Made by a program: the position numbers and the translations under genes. The notes beneath the pieces were generated by a model. That model worked only from the letters and a program-made list of their open reading frames with translations, was not told the DNA's origin and ran no database searches. This document shows, one piece after another, positions 20,701-27,360 of a stretch of 32,708 nucleotides of DNA (position 1 is its first letter; each line of letters begins with the position of its first letter). The DNA comes from an uncultured Coleofasciculus sp. (lineage in GTDB: Bacteria; Cyanobacteriota; Cyanobacteriia; Cyanobacteriales; Coleofasciculaceae), in the NCBI GenBank assembly GCA_937127375.1, contig CAKZMA010000921.1:1-32708 (forward strand), read 5' to 3'.

Positions 20701-22924
20701 TTTCCCACAGTTAATTAACGGTTATGGTCCGACGGAAACGACAATTCAAGCTAGCTACTGTCCGTTATCTACCCAGATGTGCAACTCGGACTTGTCCTCT
20801 GTTCCCATTGGTCGCCCAATTGCCAACACACAAATCTACATTTTAGATGCACAGTTACAGCCCGTACCGATTGGTGTAGCTGGAGAGTTGCACATTGGTG
20901 GCGCGGGAGTCGCACGGGGTTATCTCAACCGCCCTGAATTGACCATCGAGAAATTCATCCCTAACCCCTTTAGCCAGGAACCTGATTCTCGCCTCTATAA
21001 AACGGGAGACTTGGCGCGTTACTTAAGAGATGGAAATATTGAATTCTTAGGACGGATTGATAATCAAGTCAAAATTCGCGGCTTCCGGATTGAGTTAGGG
21101 GAAATTGAAGCGGTTTTGAGTCAACATCCGATGGTACAGGATACGGTTGTGGTTGCCCAGGTTGACAGAAACGGTGACAAAAATCTGGTTGCTTACCTGG
21201 TTCCGGCTCTGAACAACCAAGTAAGCGACCAGCAGGTGACTCAATGGGAAAGGGAGTATGTGAGTGACTGGCAAATGCTCTATGAACAAGCCTACGGTCA
21301 ACCGCAAACGGCTACAGATGACCTGACGTTCAATATTAGTGGTTGGAATAGCAGTTATACCGGGGAACCGATTCCCGCCACAGAAATGCTCGAATGGGTG
21401 GAAAGTACCGTCAGCCGGATTCTGTCTGTGTCCCCCCAACGAGTCTTAGAAATTGGTTGTGGCACCGGTTTACTTCTGTCTCGGATTGCGCCTCACACTC
21501 AGGAGTATTGGGGCGCCGATTATGCCAGTGCTGCTTTACAACAGGTTGATAAGATTTGTCAACGTCAGGGTTTACAACAGGTGCGACTCCTGCACCAAAT
21601 GGCGGATGATTTTACCAACATCAGGGAAGGCAAATTCGACACGGTAGTTTTGAATTCAGTTGTCCAATATTTCCCCAGTTTTGAGTATTTGCTACAGGTT
21701 TTAGATGGGGCAATGGCAACGATTGGTGAAAGCGGTACTATCTTTGTCGGGGATGTACGGAGTCTGCCCTTACTCGAAGCCTATCATGCCGCCGTGCAGT
21801 TATCTCGATTACCGGGGGATACCACGGTTGAGCAATGGCAACAACAGGTTAATCAAAGTGTTACGGCTGAAGAAGAATTGGTGATTGATCCCAGTTTCTT
21901 CATCGCTCTTTCCACTCGTTTTCCTCAGATTACTTCGGTAGAGATTGAGCCGAAACGGGGCTATGCCCAGAATAATGAGTTAACTCAATTCCGTTATGAT
22001 GTCACCCTTCATGTCGGCGGTGAGGTTCCCACCCCGGTTGAGACTTGGTTGAACTGGCAATTAGATTCCCTTTCAATCGCACAAGTTGAAACTCAACTCA
22101 AAATCGAGCAGCCAGAAGTTTTAGGGATTCGTGGTGTACCCAACCAACGGGTACAACAAGCCTTACAGATTTGGCAATGGTTGGAACAGCCGCCAGAGAT
22201 GGAGACAATCAGCCAACTACGGCAATTCCTCACACAACAGCCCGGAGTGGGAATTAATCCCGAACAGTTTTGGCAACTGGGTGAAAATCTGGGCTACCAG
22301 GTGCATTTAAGTTGGTGGGAGAGTTCCACCGATGGGGGTTATGATCTGGTGTTCTATCGTAATAGTTTTTCTCCCATTGAGTTTTGGCACCCAGAAACGG
22401 TAACAGCTAAACCCTGGAGTGACTATACCAACAATCCCCTGTATGGTAAGTTAGTCCAGAAACTGGTGCCACAGGTGCGTCAGTTTGTGCAACAAAAGTT
22501 GCCTAATTATATGATGCCCCAGGCTTTTGTGCTGCTTTCTGCTTTGCCTTTGACACCGAATGGTAAGGTTGACCGTAAAGCCTTACCCACTCCAGATACG
22601 GCTACCCGGAATCTGTCTACTGGCTTGGCTTTACCCCGCAACCCGATTGAGGCTAAACTGGTTCAAATCTGGAGTGAGGTGTTGGGGATTGAACACATCG
22701 GCATTAAGGATAATTTCTTTGAACTTGGGGGACATTCCTTGCTGGCGACTCAAGTGATTTCTCGGTTAAGTAATTTGTTTGAGGTGGAATTGTCTTTACA
22801 AAATTTTCTGGAGTATCCCACGGTGGCGAGTTTGGCTGAGACGATTCAGGTACTTTCCACGGTACAAAACGGTCAACCTTCTGTCACTGAACTATCAGAG
22901 GATTATGAAGAAGGTGAATTGTAA
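8747..22924 (+). CDS. NRPS, four modules: C-A-T x3 then C-A-NMT-T
   Basis: A 4725-residue NRPS; the start is supported by AGGA 8 bases upstream. Condensation HHxxxDG motifs begin at residues 145, 1223, 2295 and 3346. Carrier serines are S1031, S2103, S3156 and S4664. Pocket codes are DVESIGSVS (nearest remembered code is bacitracin Lys, DAESIGSVC; uncertain), DVENAGVVT (recalled as the Ahp-unit code in cyanopeptolin synthetases), DAWTIAAVC (Phe) and DVKNTGGIQ (unrecognised). An N-methyltransferase lies between A8 and the A10 region of module 4: SAM motif EIGCGTG at 4235-4241, then NSVVQYFPS. There is no epimerization domain. The layout equals that of McnC/ApdB-type proteins. The acidic C-terminus (SEDYEEGEL) suits docking to the TubC-like N-terminus of the next NRPS. 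Palindromic repeats interrupt the C-A linkers of modules 1 and 4. Confidence 0.95.
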   Translation: MNTEELLISTEELPLSYAQQRLWFLDQLEPNSALYNISIRLHLLGTLNVATLEQSLQEIIARHEALRTNFVTVDGEPTQVIHDETTWRVSVTDLTHLSTNEQETAAKQLTHQQAIQPFDLANDSLVRATLIVLSETEHWLLVCMHHIVSDGWSTGVFVQELTALYNAYSQGQPSPLTPLPIQYADFAIWQREWLQGDVLESQLTYWRDQLADAPTLLELPTDRARSAVQTFAGAHQRFTLPAQLTKKLTQLSQKQGVTLFMTLLAAFDTLLYRYTGQEDILVGSPIANRNQSEIEGLIGFFVNTLVLRTNLEGNPSFNQLIHRVREMATEAYTHQDLPFEMLVEALQPERDLSYTPLFQVMFVLDNNPLDSIELTGLTVNPHPIEWEIAKFDLSLSMQTTASGLVGVWEYNTDLFDSSTIERMANHWVILLEGIVANPQAPISQLPLLTEVERQKLLIDWNNTVETLHATSLHQATSLQVNQCIHQLFEEQVKQTPDAVAVIWENQHLTYRELNSRANQLAHYLRSLGVAPDTLVGLCVERSLEMIVGILGILKAGGAYVPLDPAYPKERFTYILEDTQLSLLLTQETLLIQQPDLGRKVICLDRDGSVIAEQITTNPITAVQPHNLSYIIYTSGSTGTPKGVMIEHRSLVNFILTASQAYGLTSKDKVLQFSSICFDVSVEEIFTCLSVGATLVLRTEAMLNSSEEFWRCCQEWQLTILSLTTAYWHQLVSELSPQDDRIYPDVRKVIIGGEEAQLDKVKRWQSSVAHFSNPPQLYNSYGPTEATVSATLYQFNSGDTHVSIGRPLSNVQVYILDKHLQPVPIGVPGELHIGGAGLARGYLNRRELTDEKFIANPFSTEPDSRLYKTGDLVCYLPDGNIKYLGRIDNQVKIRGFRIELGEIEAVLGEHKDVQAFCVIVREDSPGDKRLVAYIVPPSQVTPNISELRQFLKAKLPDYMVPSAFVVLEALPLTPNGKVDHRALPAPDFSDRTNQYIAPRTPVEEILTQIWSQVLTVEKVGINDNFFELGGHSLLATQLVSRIRNTFKVELPLRQLFATATVGELAQAIVQLQQQNLDLIAPPILPRTEETQLPLSYAQQRLWFLEQFAPNSALYNIPITLRLRGTLNITALEQSLQELMARHESLRTNFVTVDGEATQIIPTSTNWSLSVVELTHLPTSEQESIAQKLAKQQAIHAFDLTSEPLIKATLVILNDTEYWLLICMHHIVSDGWSMGVLVQELATLYEAYTQGQPSPLTPLPIQYADFCLWQRQWLQGEVLQSQLSYWEDQLAGAPTLLSLPTDRPRPATQSFEGATQSFEVSWELTKKLTQLSQEQGVTLFMTLLAAFFTLLYRYSGQEDMLVGTPIANRNRSEIEGVIGFFVNTLVLRGDLSGEPSFSELLARVREVAMEAYTHQDLPFEMLVEALQPERDLSHSPLFQVMFILQNTPTAEVELTGVTVTPVEVKRDIAPFDLTLGMENTPEGLVGVFEYNTDLFEASTIERMSGHFVRLLEGIVAHPQERISQLPLLTAGEEQQILFEWNDTGADYPASLCIHQLFEETVKRTPHAVAVEFEHQQLTYQQLNIQANQLAHSLQSLGVGAEVCVGIYLERSITMIVALLAIQKAGGAYVPLDPDYPIQRLAYICEDSKIDLILTQHKLLNALPVERESVKVIALDTESEELNSQSQENPVSEVKPSNLCCLLYTSGSTGKPKGVMLTHAALVNHSSAISEVFGLTNKDRVLQFASLGFDVAAEEIFPTWFKGGTVVLRPAQMFPDLARFAQFIEQQKLTVLNITPAYWHEWTVAVSKAEATIPENLHLVAVGGDSVLPETVRLWKKLVGTRVNCLNVYGPTEASVTAVVYDLLNPQLEQINNVLIGRPIANTQTYILDPHLQPLPVGVIGELHLGGVRLARGYLNREELTLAKFLPNPFKDGTGHRIYKTGDLARYLPDGNIECFGRIDNQVKIRGFRIELGEIEAVLNRNVHVQTSCVILREDTPGDKRLVAYIVAHEQQQIPAISELRQYLSNHLPLYMVPNVFMFLESLPLSANRKVDRRALPVPDKQSEQRSEYVAPRTLTEEILALVWAKVLKVERVGIYDNFFELGGHSLLATQLVSRIRNSFNVELPLRELFASATVAQLTQVIEQLKQQDSVRATPPILPKAKDVEAPLSYAQQRLWFLDQLDPNSATYNIPMTLRLLGTLNVAALEGSLQEIVQRHQALQTNFIAVDGQPTPIIKTATDWSLSVVDLQHLPTSEKEKAAQQIAQEQATKPFDLANEPLIRATLVRLNETEQWLSVCMHHIVSDGWSMGVFVEELTALYEAYAQGQPSPLTPLPIQYGDFALWQRQWLQAEVLQSQLSYWQQQLADAPELLVLPTDRPRPAMQTFVGAYQKFNLSAELTQKLTQLCQEEGVTLFMTLLAAFDTLLYRYSGQTDILVGTPIANRNHSEIEGLIGFFSNTLVMRSNLSDNPSFSELLTQVRQTAMEAYTHQDLPFEMLVEALQPQRNLSHTPLFQVAFVLQNTPIAEVELSGLTINEVPIENAIAKFDLTLGMQQNDTEIAGVFEYNTDLFDASTMERMVGHWVTLLESIVAHPQERLSQLPMLNELEQQQLLVDWNQTQTDYPQDKCIHQLFEEQVARNPKALAVVFEQEKLTYEQLNCRANQLAHYLRSQGVGPDVLVGLCVERSLEMVVGLLGILKAGGAYVPLDPEYPNERLNYMVKDAQVSVLLTQQQVLDKLPQHQGKLVCLDDLELDNLDLAQNHQDNPNSGVQPFHLANVIYTSGSTGKPKGVMVEHSGLCNLSQAQIQTFGLHSQSHILQFASLSFDASIWEVVMALAAGGTLYLGTQESLMPGQPLVERLRDYDITHVTLPPSALAVLPEAELAALQTIIVAGEACSPELIKKWSVARNFFNAYGPTEASVCATLAKCNGDEKISIGRPIANTQIYILDSYLQPVPVGVPGELHIGGTGLARGYLNRPDLTNQKFIANPFDRSQRLYKTGDLARYLRDGNIEFLGRIDNQVKIRGFRVELAEIEATLSQLPEVREAVVIAREDQGNDKRLVAYVVGQTQTTLTSNELRQFLKAKLPDYMIPSAFVLLENLPLTPNGKVDRRALPAPDVSSLKDQYVAPRTPTEETLSKIWSQVLKVEPVGINDNFFDLGGHSLLATQIISRVQEAFSISLPLRSLFESPTIAQFSQEIITQLETGLSLTVPEIVPVSRHTDIPLSWAQERLWFVHHLEGDSGAYTIDITVRLKGNLNIKALEQSFQAIVQRHEPLRTRFEIKDNKPIQVIDSNITLTLPVVNLQNEPEPWKKVKALTKEAASFPFDLAKDSVLRVKLWQVAEDDYVLLFAIHHIAADGWSLGVLVEELSAYYRGISTGESVNLPELPIQYADFAVWQRQWFTDEVLERQLNYWKKQLNDAPPLLELPTDRPRPAVQTFRGGTEHFQFSPELTQCLKKLSQESGTTLFMTLLAGFVVLASRYSGQTDLVVASPIANRNRQEIEGLIGFFVNTLALRFDLSQQPTFETFLAQVRQVTQDAYEHQDLPFEMLVEELKIERHLDRHPLTQVVFALQNAPSSPWDLPGVTVEGMSSGLDSVRVDLEVYLWDEPEGLEGFCSYNRDLFDGTTISRMMGHFQTLLTAIVENKKQPVTLLPLLTQPERDQLLVKWNDTVQTRHGASLQAATSLQSATSVQVNPCIHQLFEAQVERTPDAVAVVFEDEELTYFQLNSRANQLAHYLQSLGVSADVLVGLCVERSPLMLIGLLGILKAGGAYIPLDPDYPTERISFMLEDSQVSLLLTQQHLIERLPESQTQPICLDTDWSVISQLSPENPIAVVQATNLAYVIYTSGSTGKPKGVMIEHRSLVNLTKVEAKQWGIHQNDRVLQFSSFSFDVFGKDIYPCLSAGGTVVLRTQKMLDSWWALMEGIEHWQITVLNITFAYWQKWVTELARTHKRILPSLRLITIGGERVVPQTIKQWYKYLQENSAFYQLENFPQLINGYGPTETTIQASYCPLSTQMCNSDLSSVPIGRPIANTQIYILDAQLQPVPIGVAGELHIGGAGVARGYLNRPELTIEKFIPNPFSQEPDSRLYKTGDLARYLRDGNIEFLGRIDNQVKIRGFRIELGEIEAVLSQHPMVQDTVVVAQVDRNGDKNLVAYLVPALNNQVSDQQVTQWEREYVSDWQMLYEQAYGQPQTATDDLTFNISGWNSSYTGEPIPATEMLEWVESTVSRILSVSPQRVLEIGCGTGLLLSRIAPHTQEYWGADYASAALQQVDKICQRQGLQQVRLLHQMADDFTNIREGKFDTVVLNSVVQYFPSFEYLLQVLDGAMATIGESGTIFVGDVRSLPLLEAYHAAVQLSRLPGDTTVEQWQQQVNQSVTAEEELVIDPSFFIALSTRFPQITSVEIEPKRGYAQNNELTQFRYDVTLHVGGEVPTPVETWLNWQLDSLSIAQVETQLKIEQPEVLGIRGVPNQRVQQALQIWQWLEQPPEMETISQLRQFLTQQPGVGINPEQFWQLGENLGYQVHLSWWESSTDGGYDLVFYRNSFSPIEFWHPETVTAKPWSDYTNNPLYGKLVQKLVPQVRQFVQQKLPNYMMPQAFVLLSALPLTPNGKVDRKALPTPDTATRNLSTGLALPRNPIEAKLVQIWSEVLGIEHIGIKDNFFELGGHSLLATQVISRLSNLFEVELSLQNFLEYPTVASLAETIQVLSTVQNGQPSVTELSEDYEEGEL
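10136..10181. repeat. palindromic repeat copy 3 plus one 18-bp half-arm duplication
   Basis: Bases 10136-10163 are a perfect 28-bp palindrome (arm GTAGAGACGTTGCA and its reverse complement), identical to the copy at 27357. The right half-arm GCAACGTCTCTAC recurs at 10169-10181, exactly 18 bp after its first occurrence at 10151. It lies in the module 1 C-A linker, lengthening it to 19 residues from the usual 8 while keeping the frame. Confidence 0.9.
19739..19802. repeat. palindromic repeat copy 4 plus two 18-bp half-arm duplications
   Basis: Bases 19739-19766 pair as GTACAGACGCGCCA with TGGCGCGTCTCTAC, one mismatch. The inner sequence differs from copy 3 on both arms, yet pairing is kept. 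Half-arms recur at 19772-19784 and, degenerate, at 19790-19802, each an 18-bp step. The module 4 C-A linker is therefore 25 residues instead of 8, still in frame. Confidence 0.88.
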
Positions 22925-22954
22925 TATAACATTTCTCATCAGAAACTAGCAGAA

Positions 22955-23149
22955 GTGATTTTTCGATTAGCCCGAGAAGATACCCAGCCAGAGAGGTTAA
23001 CCAAAATTAACTCGACCTCATGGTTGAATGGGTGGGCGATTAGTCTAGATGCCAGCAAATGGGACGCTGATGGACTTTTTGAACCCAAAAGTGAACCCCG
23101 CAATTTAGACCGGATTCAAAACCAAATTTGGGAGGCAATTGGCAGATGA
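22955..23149 (+). CDS. small ORF at the halogenase position, function unknown
   Basis: A 64-residue ORF from a GTG start. Its TGA overlaps the ATG of the next NRPS as ATGA, the same coupling as between the first two NRPS genes. The frame is also open upstream to the TAA of the four-module NRPS, which is in the same phase, so about 74 codons are open; no ATG is present and no strong ribosome site is visible. The product is soluble and mixed in charge, with Trp-rich WLNGWAISLDASKW and a C-terminal LDRIQNQIWEAIGR. I recognise no family. In the apd and mcn clusters, as I remember them, a flavin-dependent halogenase gene sits exactly here, so this may be a leftover 3' end of one (inference). It could equally be a genuine small protein or non-coding spacer. 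Confidence 0.4.
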   Translation: MIFRLAREDTQPERLTKINSTSWLNGWAISLDASKWDADGLFEPKSEPRNLDRIQNQIWEAIGR

Positions 23150-26100
23150 AAGTCGTGGAGTTTTTGTCTTACTTAAACCGTTTAGATATCAAACTTTGGC
23201 TAGAGGAAGAGAAACTCAAGTATCATGCGCCCAAGGGGGCAATGACACCGGAAATCAAGCAAGAAATCGGCACGAGAAAATCGGAAATCATTGCCTTTTT
23301 CCAGCAAGCCAATGCCACCTCCAGAGCGACTGAATCAGCGATTATGCCGATGTCACGGGATAATCGGATTCCTCTATCTTTTGCCCAGCAACGACTCTGG
23401 TTTCTGCACCAACTCTCGCCCGACAGTCAGTCTTACAATATGCTGGAGGCGCTGCGGTTAAAGGGTTCACTGGATATTGTTGCACTAGAAAAAAGTCTCA
23501 GTGAACTGGTTCGCCGTCATGAAATCCTCAGAACCACGTTTCCCATGGTAGACGGAGAAGCCATTCAACAGATTGCTGACCCTACTCATTTAACATTACC
23601 CATCCAGGACTTACAGGGGTTGTCTACTGAGGAACAAACGGCTCAAATTGAACAACTGGTGAAGTCTCTGGCGGCTGAGTCCTTTGATTTGGCAAGTGAA
23701 CCCCCACTACAATTTACGTTGCTCAAACTGAGTGACCACGAACAGGTACTCCTGTTGAAGATGCACCATATTATCTACGATGGTTGGTCAATGAATATCT
23801 TCTTCAGTGAGTTGTCTTTTCTCTATAGAGCCTTCTCTCAAGGACTCCCCTCCCCTCTTCCAGAATTACCGCTCCAATATGCTGATTTTGCCCTATGGCA
23901 ACGTCAGTGGCTAACCGGAGACATTCTTGATCGGCAACTCAATTACTGGCAGAATCAGTTAGCTGATGCTCCTCCAGTTGTGGAATTACCAACGGATTAC
24001 CCTCGTCCCCCCGTTCAAACGTTTCAAGGTGCCGTTGAATGTTTGCGACTGAATCAGGAATTAACTCAACGCCTCAAGCAACTGAGCCAGGATTCAAAAA
24101 CGACGTTGTTTATGACGCTGCTGGCGGCTTTTTTTGTCACCCTTTCTCGTCATAGTAATCAGTTAGATTTAGTTGTTGGCTCTCCCATTGCCAATCGCAA
24201 TAACCAAAGCCTAGAGGGATTAATCGGATTTTTTGCCAATACCCTAGCCTTGAGGGGGAATCTCTCTGGCAATCCCAGCTTCAAAGATTTCTTGGCTCAA
24301 GTCAAGCAAACTACCCTGTCAGCCTATGCTCACCAAGACTTACCCTTTGAAATGTTGGTCGAGAGGTTACAGCCGGAGCGAGATTTGAGTCGAAATCCCC
24401 TGGTACAGGTAATGTTTTCGCTCCAGAATGCTTCCCCATCACAAGGGGGTTTGTCAGGTTTAGCCATGGAGAGTCTGCCTTTGCCTGTTGATGTCAGAGC
24501 TAGATTTGACCTGGAAGTGATTATTTGGGAGATGTCAGAGGGGTTAGAGGGCGTTTGGTCCTACAACAGCGATTTATTTGATGGGGCTACCATTACTCGC
24601 ATGGGTCAACATTTTCAAACCGTACTCGAGGCTGTTGTAGCCAATCCCGAAGTACGAGTGGCTGAAATACCGCTGTTAAGTCCAGCCGAACGGGATCAGT
24701 TGTTAGTGGAGTGGAACAACACTCAAACGGACTATCCTCAGGATAAATGTATCCATCAGTTATTTGAGGAACAAGTAGAACACAACGGTGATGCGATCGC
24801 ACTCGTGTATGACGATCAATACCTAACTTACCGTGAATTAAATGGTCGTGCCAATCAATTAGCCCGCTATTTACGTTCCTTGGGTGTAGAAGCTGATAGG
24901 CTGGTGGGATTATGTGTCGAACGTTCCTTAGACATGGTGGTGGGACTGTTGGGCATTCTCAAAGCAGGTGGAGCCTACCTGCCACTTGACCCTGAGTATC
25001 CCCAAGAACGCTTAAGCTTCATGCTAGAAGACACTCAGGTGAAAGTGTTGTTAACTCAAGCCAAATTCCGAGACTCCCTACCCCCACATCAAGCACATAT
25101 CGTCTGTTTGGATACTGACTGGCAAACGATTAACCAAGCTAATCCCGATAATCTCAACAACACAGTCAGTGCTGAAAATTTAGCTTATGTAATTTATACT
25201 TCTGGTTCTACTGGAACACCCAAAGGAGTCGTCGTCACTCAGCGGGCTGTCAATCGACTGGTGTTAAACACCAATTATATCCAGTTAACGGCAAATGATT
25301 GTATTGCTCAAGCTGCAACTATTGCTTTTGATGCTGCCACCTTTGAAATTTGGGGAGCGCTACTCAACGGAGCCAAGTTGGTGTTCATCAATCAATCGGC
25401 ATTGCTTTCCCCTGAAGAATTTGCTGTCAATCTAAGTTCTCAAGGAGTCAGCGTTTTATTCTTAACTACAGCTTTATTCAATCAGTTAGCCAGCTTTGTC
25501 CCCCAAGCATTTAGTTCTCTCAAATATCTACTCTTTGGTGGGGAAGCCGTTGACCCCAGATGGGTACAAGAAGTTTTAGACAAAGGCGCTCCACAGCAGC
25601 TATTCCATGTTTATGGACCAACAGAGAATACGACTTTTTCTTCTTGGTATTTGGTAGAAAACTTACCCACAGCAGCTACAACTATTCCCATTGGTCGTCC
25701 GATTGCGAATACACAAATTTATATCCTAGACGAGTATCTGCAACCTGTCCCTGTGGGCGTACCGGGAGAATTACATATTGGGGGTGCAGGATTAGCAAAA
25801 GGCTATCTCAACCGCCCTGAGTTAACAATAGAAAAATTCATCCCTAACCCGTTTAGCGCCGATTCAGATTCTCGCCTCTATAAAACTGGAGATCTAGTCC
25901 GTTACTTAAAAGATGGCAATATTGAATTCTTAGGACGCATTGATAATCAAGTTAAAATCCGGGGTTTCCGCATTGAGTTAGGGGAAATAGAAGCGGTACT
26001 GAGCCAGCATGAAGATGTACAAATTGCTTGTGTCATGCTTCGGGAAGATACTCCAGGGGAAAAGCGTATTGTTGCTTATGTCGTGCCGCAACCCAAAGTA

Positions 26101-27360
26101 ACAGTCACAACCAGTACACTGCGTCGATTCCTGACCCATAAACTCCCCGGTTACATGATCCCATCGGCGTTTATGATTCTGGACTCTTTACCCCTCACCC
26201 CGAATGGCAAAGTAGACCGCCGCGCCTTAAAAGCACCGTCTAACAGTAGTGACTCGGATACATTTGTTCAAGCACGTAACCAATTAGAATTGCAACTGGT
26301 GCAACTTTGGTCAAAGGTGCTGAAAGTTGACAAAATTGGGGTACAAGATAACTTTTTTGAACTCGGGGGTCATTCCCTGCTAGCCTCCTACTTAATCACT
26401 CAAGTTAAGCAGCAGTTGGGCAAAGATATTCCTTTAATCACGCTGTTTCAAAACCCGACCATTGAACAGTTGGCGACAATCATTCAAACTGGATCAGATC
26501 ACTCTACTCCGTCTTGTTTAGTGGCGATTCAACCCCAGGGGTCAAAACCACCCTTCTTCTGTGTTCCCGGTGCGGGAGGTAGACCGTTTTACTTCTATCA
26601 CTTAGGACGTTATTTAGGAGAAGATCAACCGTTCTACAGTTTTGAAAACAATCTGTCTCAGGAATCAGGGTCGATTACTCGAATTGAGGATATGGCTAGT
26701 ATTTATATTGAAGCCATGCAAGCTGTTCAGCCCCAAGGACCCTATTTTTTAGGCGGACATTCCTATGGGGGAAATGTTGCGTTTGAAATGGGTAAACAGT
26801 TGTATAAACAGGGACAGGAGGTAGCTTTACTGGCAATCATTGATTCTTCAGCGCCAACGTATAAAGATAAGCAAATGCTGATTGATTATATTAACTGGGA
26901 TCACGCCAGGTGGCTGGCTGAGGTGAGCAAGGGCATAGAAGTTTATTTAGATAAGGATGTCGATATTTCCTACGAAACTCTCCAGCCCTTAACAGTGGAG
27001 GAGCAACTCAACTACGTTTTACACTATTTCAAAATGGCTAATATGCTACCTCCGAATGCAGAAACAACCCAGCTAACCAATATCGTACAAGCTTATAAAA
27101 CTAGCTGTTTATGTCTGGTTGATTATGAACCCCAAGAGATGTATCCTGGTAAACTGACGATTATACGCGCCAATGAGGATCTGCCGGATGATCCGAATCG
27201 TGAGTTGGCATCTGACAATGAAGATTTTTCCTTGGGTTGGAGCGAGTTTTGTACGGAACCTGTGGATATCCATTTTGTGTTGGGAAATCATATCACAATT
27301 ACGGCGGAACCTCATGTTCAGGTTTTAGCCGAACAGTTAAAAGCTTGCATTGATTTGTAG
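23146..27360 (+). CDS. NRPS terminal module: TubC docking-C-A(Ile)-T-TE
   Basis: A 1404-residue termination NRPS. The ATG at 23146 is chosen over a TTG at 23128 because it begins the docking domain MKVVEFLSYLNRLDIKLW, overlaps the preceding stop as ATGA, and has GGGAGG upstream. Residues 1-52 match the TubC N-terminal docking fold (LWLEEEKLKYHAPKG). The C domain has HHIIYDG at 207-213. The A domain (about 535-1035) has code DAFFLGVTF, the canonical Ile code. The carrier serine is S1077. The type I thioesterase (about 1120-1404) shows GHSYGG with S1206, D1233 and H1382 as the likely catalytic triad. In cyanopeptolins this enzyme releases the chain by ester formation with the Thr side chain, and I infer the same here. 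The TAG stop lies inside a palindromic repeat copy, so the exact C-terminus may be recent. Confidence 0.94.
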   Translation: MKVVEFLSYLNRLDIKLWLEEEKLKYHAPKGAMTPEIKQEIGTRKSEIIAFFQQANATSRATESAIMPMSRDNRIPLSFAQQRLWFLHQLSPDSQSYNMLEALRLKGSLDIVALEKSLSELVRRHEILRTTFPMVDGEAIQQIADPTHLTLPIQDLQGLSTEEQTAQIEQLVKSLAAESFDLASEPPLQFTLLKLSDHEQVLLLKMHHIIYDGWSMNIFFSELSFLYRAFSQGLPSPLPELPLQYADFALWQRQWLTGDILDRQLNYWQNQLADAPPVVELPTDYPRPPVQTFQGAVECLRLNQELTQRLKQLSQDSKTTLFMTLLAAFFVTLSRHSNQLDLVVGSPIANRNNQSLEGLIGFFANTLALRGNLSGNPSFKDFLAQVKQTTLSAYAHQDLPFEMLVERLQPERDLSRNPLVQVMFSLQNASPSQGGLSGLAMESLPLPVDVRARFDLEVIIWEMSEGLEGVWSYNSDLFDGATITRMGQHFQTVLEAVVANPEVRVAEIPLLSPAERDQLLVEWNNTQTDYPQDKCIHQLFEEQVEHNGDAIALVYDDQYLTYRELNGRANQLARYLRSLGVEADRLVGLCVERSLDMVVGLLGILKAGGAYLPLDPEYPQERLSFMLEDTQVKVLLTQAKFRDSLPPHQAHIVCLDTDWQTINQANPDNLNNTVSAENLAYVIYTSGSTGTPKGVVVTQRAVNRLVLNTNYIQLTANDCIAQAATIAFDAATFEIWGALLNGAKLVFINQSALLSPEEFAVNLSSQGVSVLFLTTALFNQLASFVPQAFSSLKYLLFGGEAVDPRWVQEVLDKGAPQQLFHVYGPTENTTFSSWYLVENLPTAATTIPIGRPIANTQIYILDEYLQPVPVGVPGELHIGGAGLAKGYLNRPELTIEKFIPNPFSADSDSRLYKTGDLVRYLKDGNIEFLGRIDNQVKIRGFRIELGEIEAVLSQHEDVQIACVMLREDTPGEKRIVAYVVPQPKVTVTTSTLRRFLTHKLPGYMIPSAFMILDSLPLTPNGKVDRRALKAPSNSSDSDTFVQARNQLELQLVQLWSKVLKVDKIGVQDNFFELGGHSLLASYLITQVKQQLGKDIPLITLFQNPTIEQLATIIQTGSDHSTPSCLVAIQPQGSKPPFFCVPGAGGRPFYFYHLGRYLGEDQPFYSFENNLSQESGSITRIEDMASIYIEAMQAVQPQGPYFLGGHSYGGNVAFEMGKQLYKQGQEVALLAIIDSSAPTYKDKQMLIDYINWDHARWLAEVSKGIEVYLDKDVDISYETLQPLTVEEQLNYVLHYFKMANMLPPNAETTQLTNIVQAYKTSCLCLVDYEPQEMYPGKLTIIRANEDLPDDPNRELASDNEDFSLGWSEFCTEPVDIHFVLGNHITITAEPHVQVLAEQLKACIDL

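Noticed and set aside
21095-21439. 114-residue minus-strand ORF
   Set aside because: It lies wholly antisense to the A-to-NMT region of the large NRPS and has no independent support; the other antisense ORFs within NRPS genes are similar shadows.
23128-23145. TTG at 23128 as the start of the terminal NRPS
   Set aside because: The docking domain begins at the ATG at 23146, which has a GGGAGG site and an ATGA overlap with the preceding ORF.
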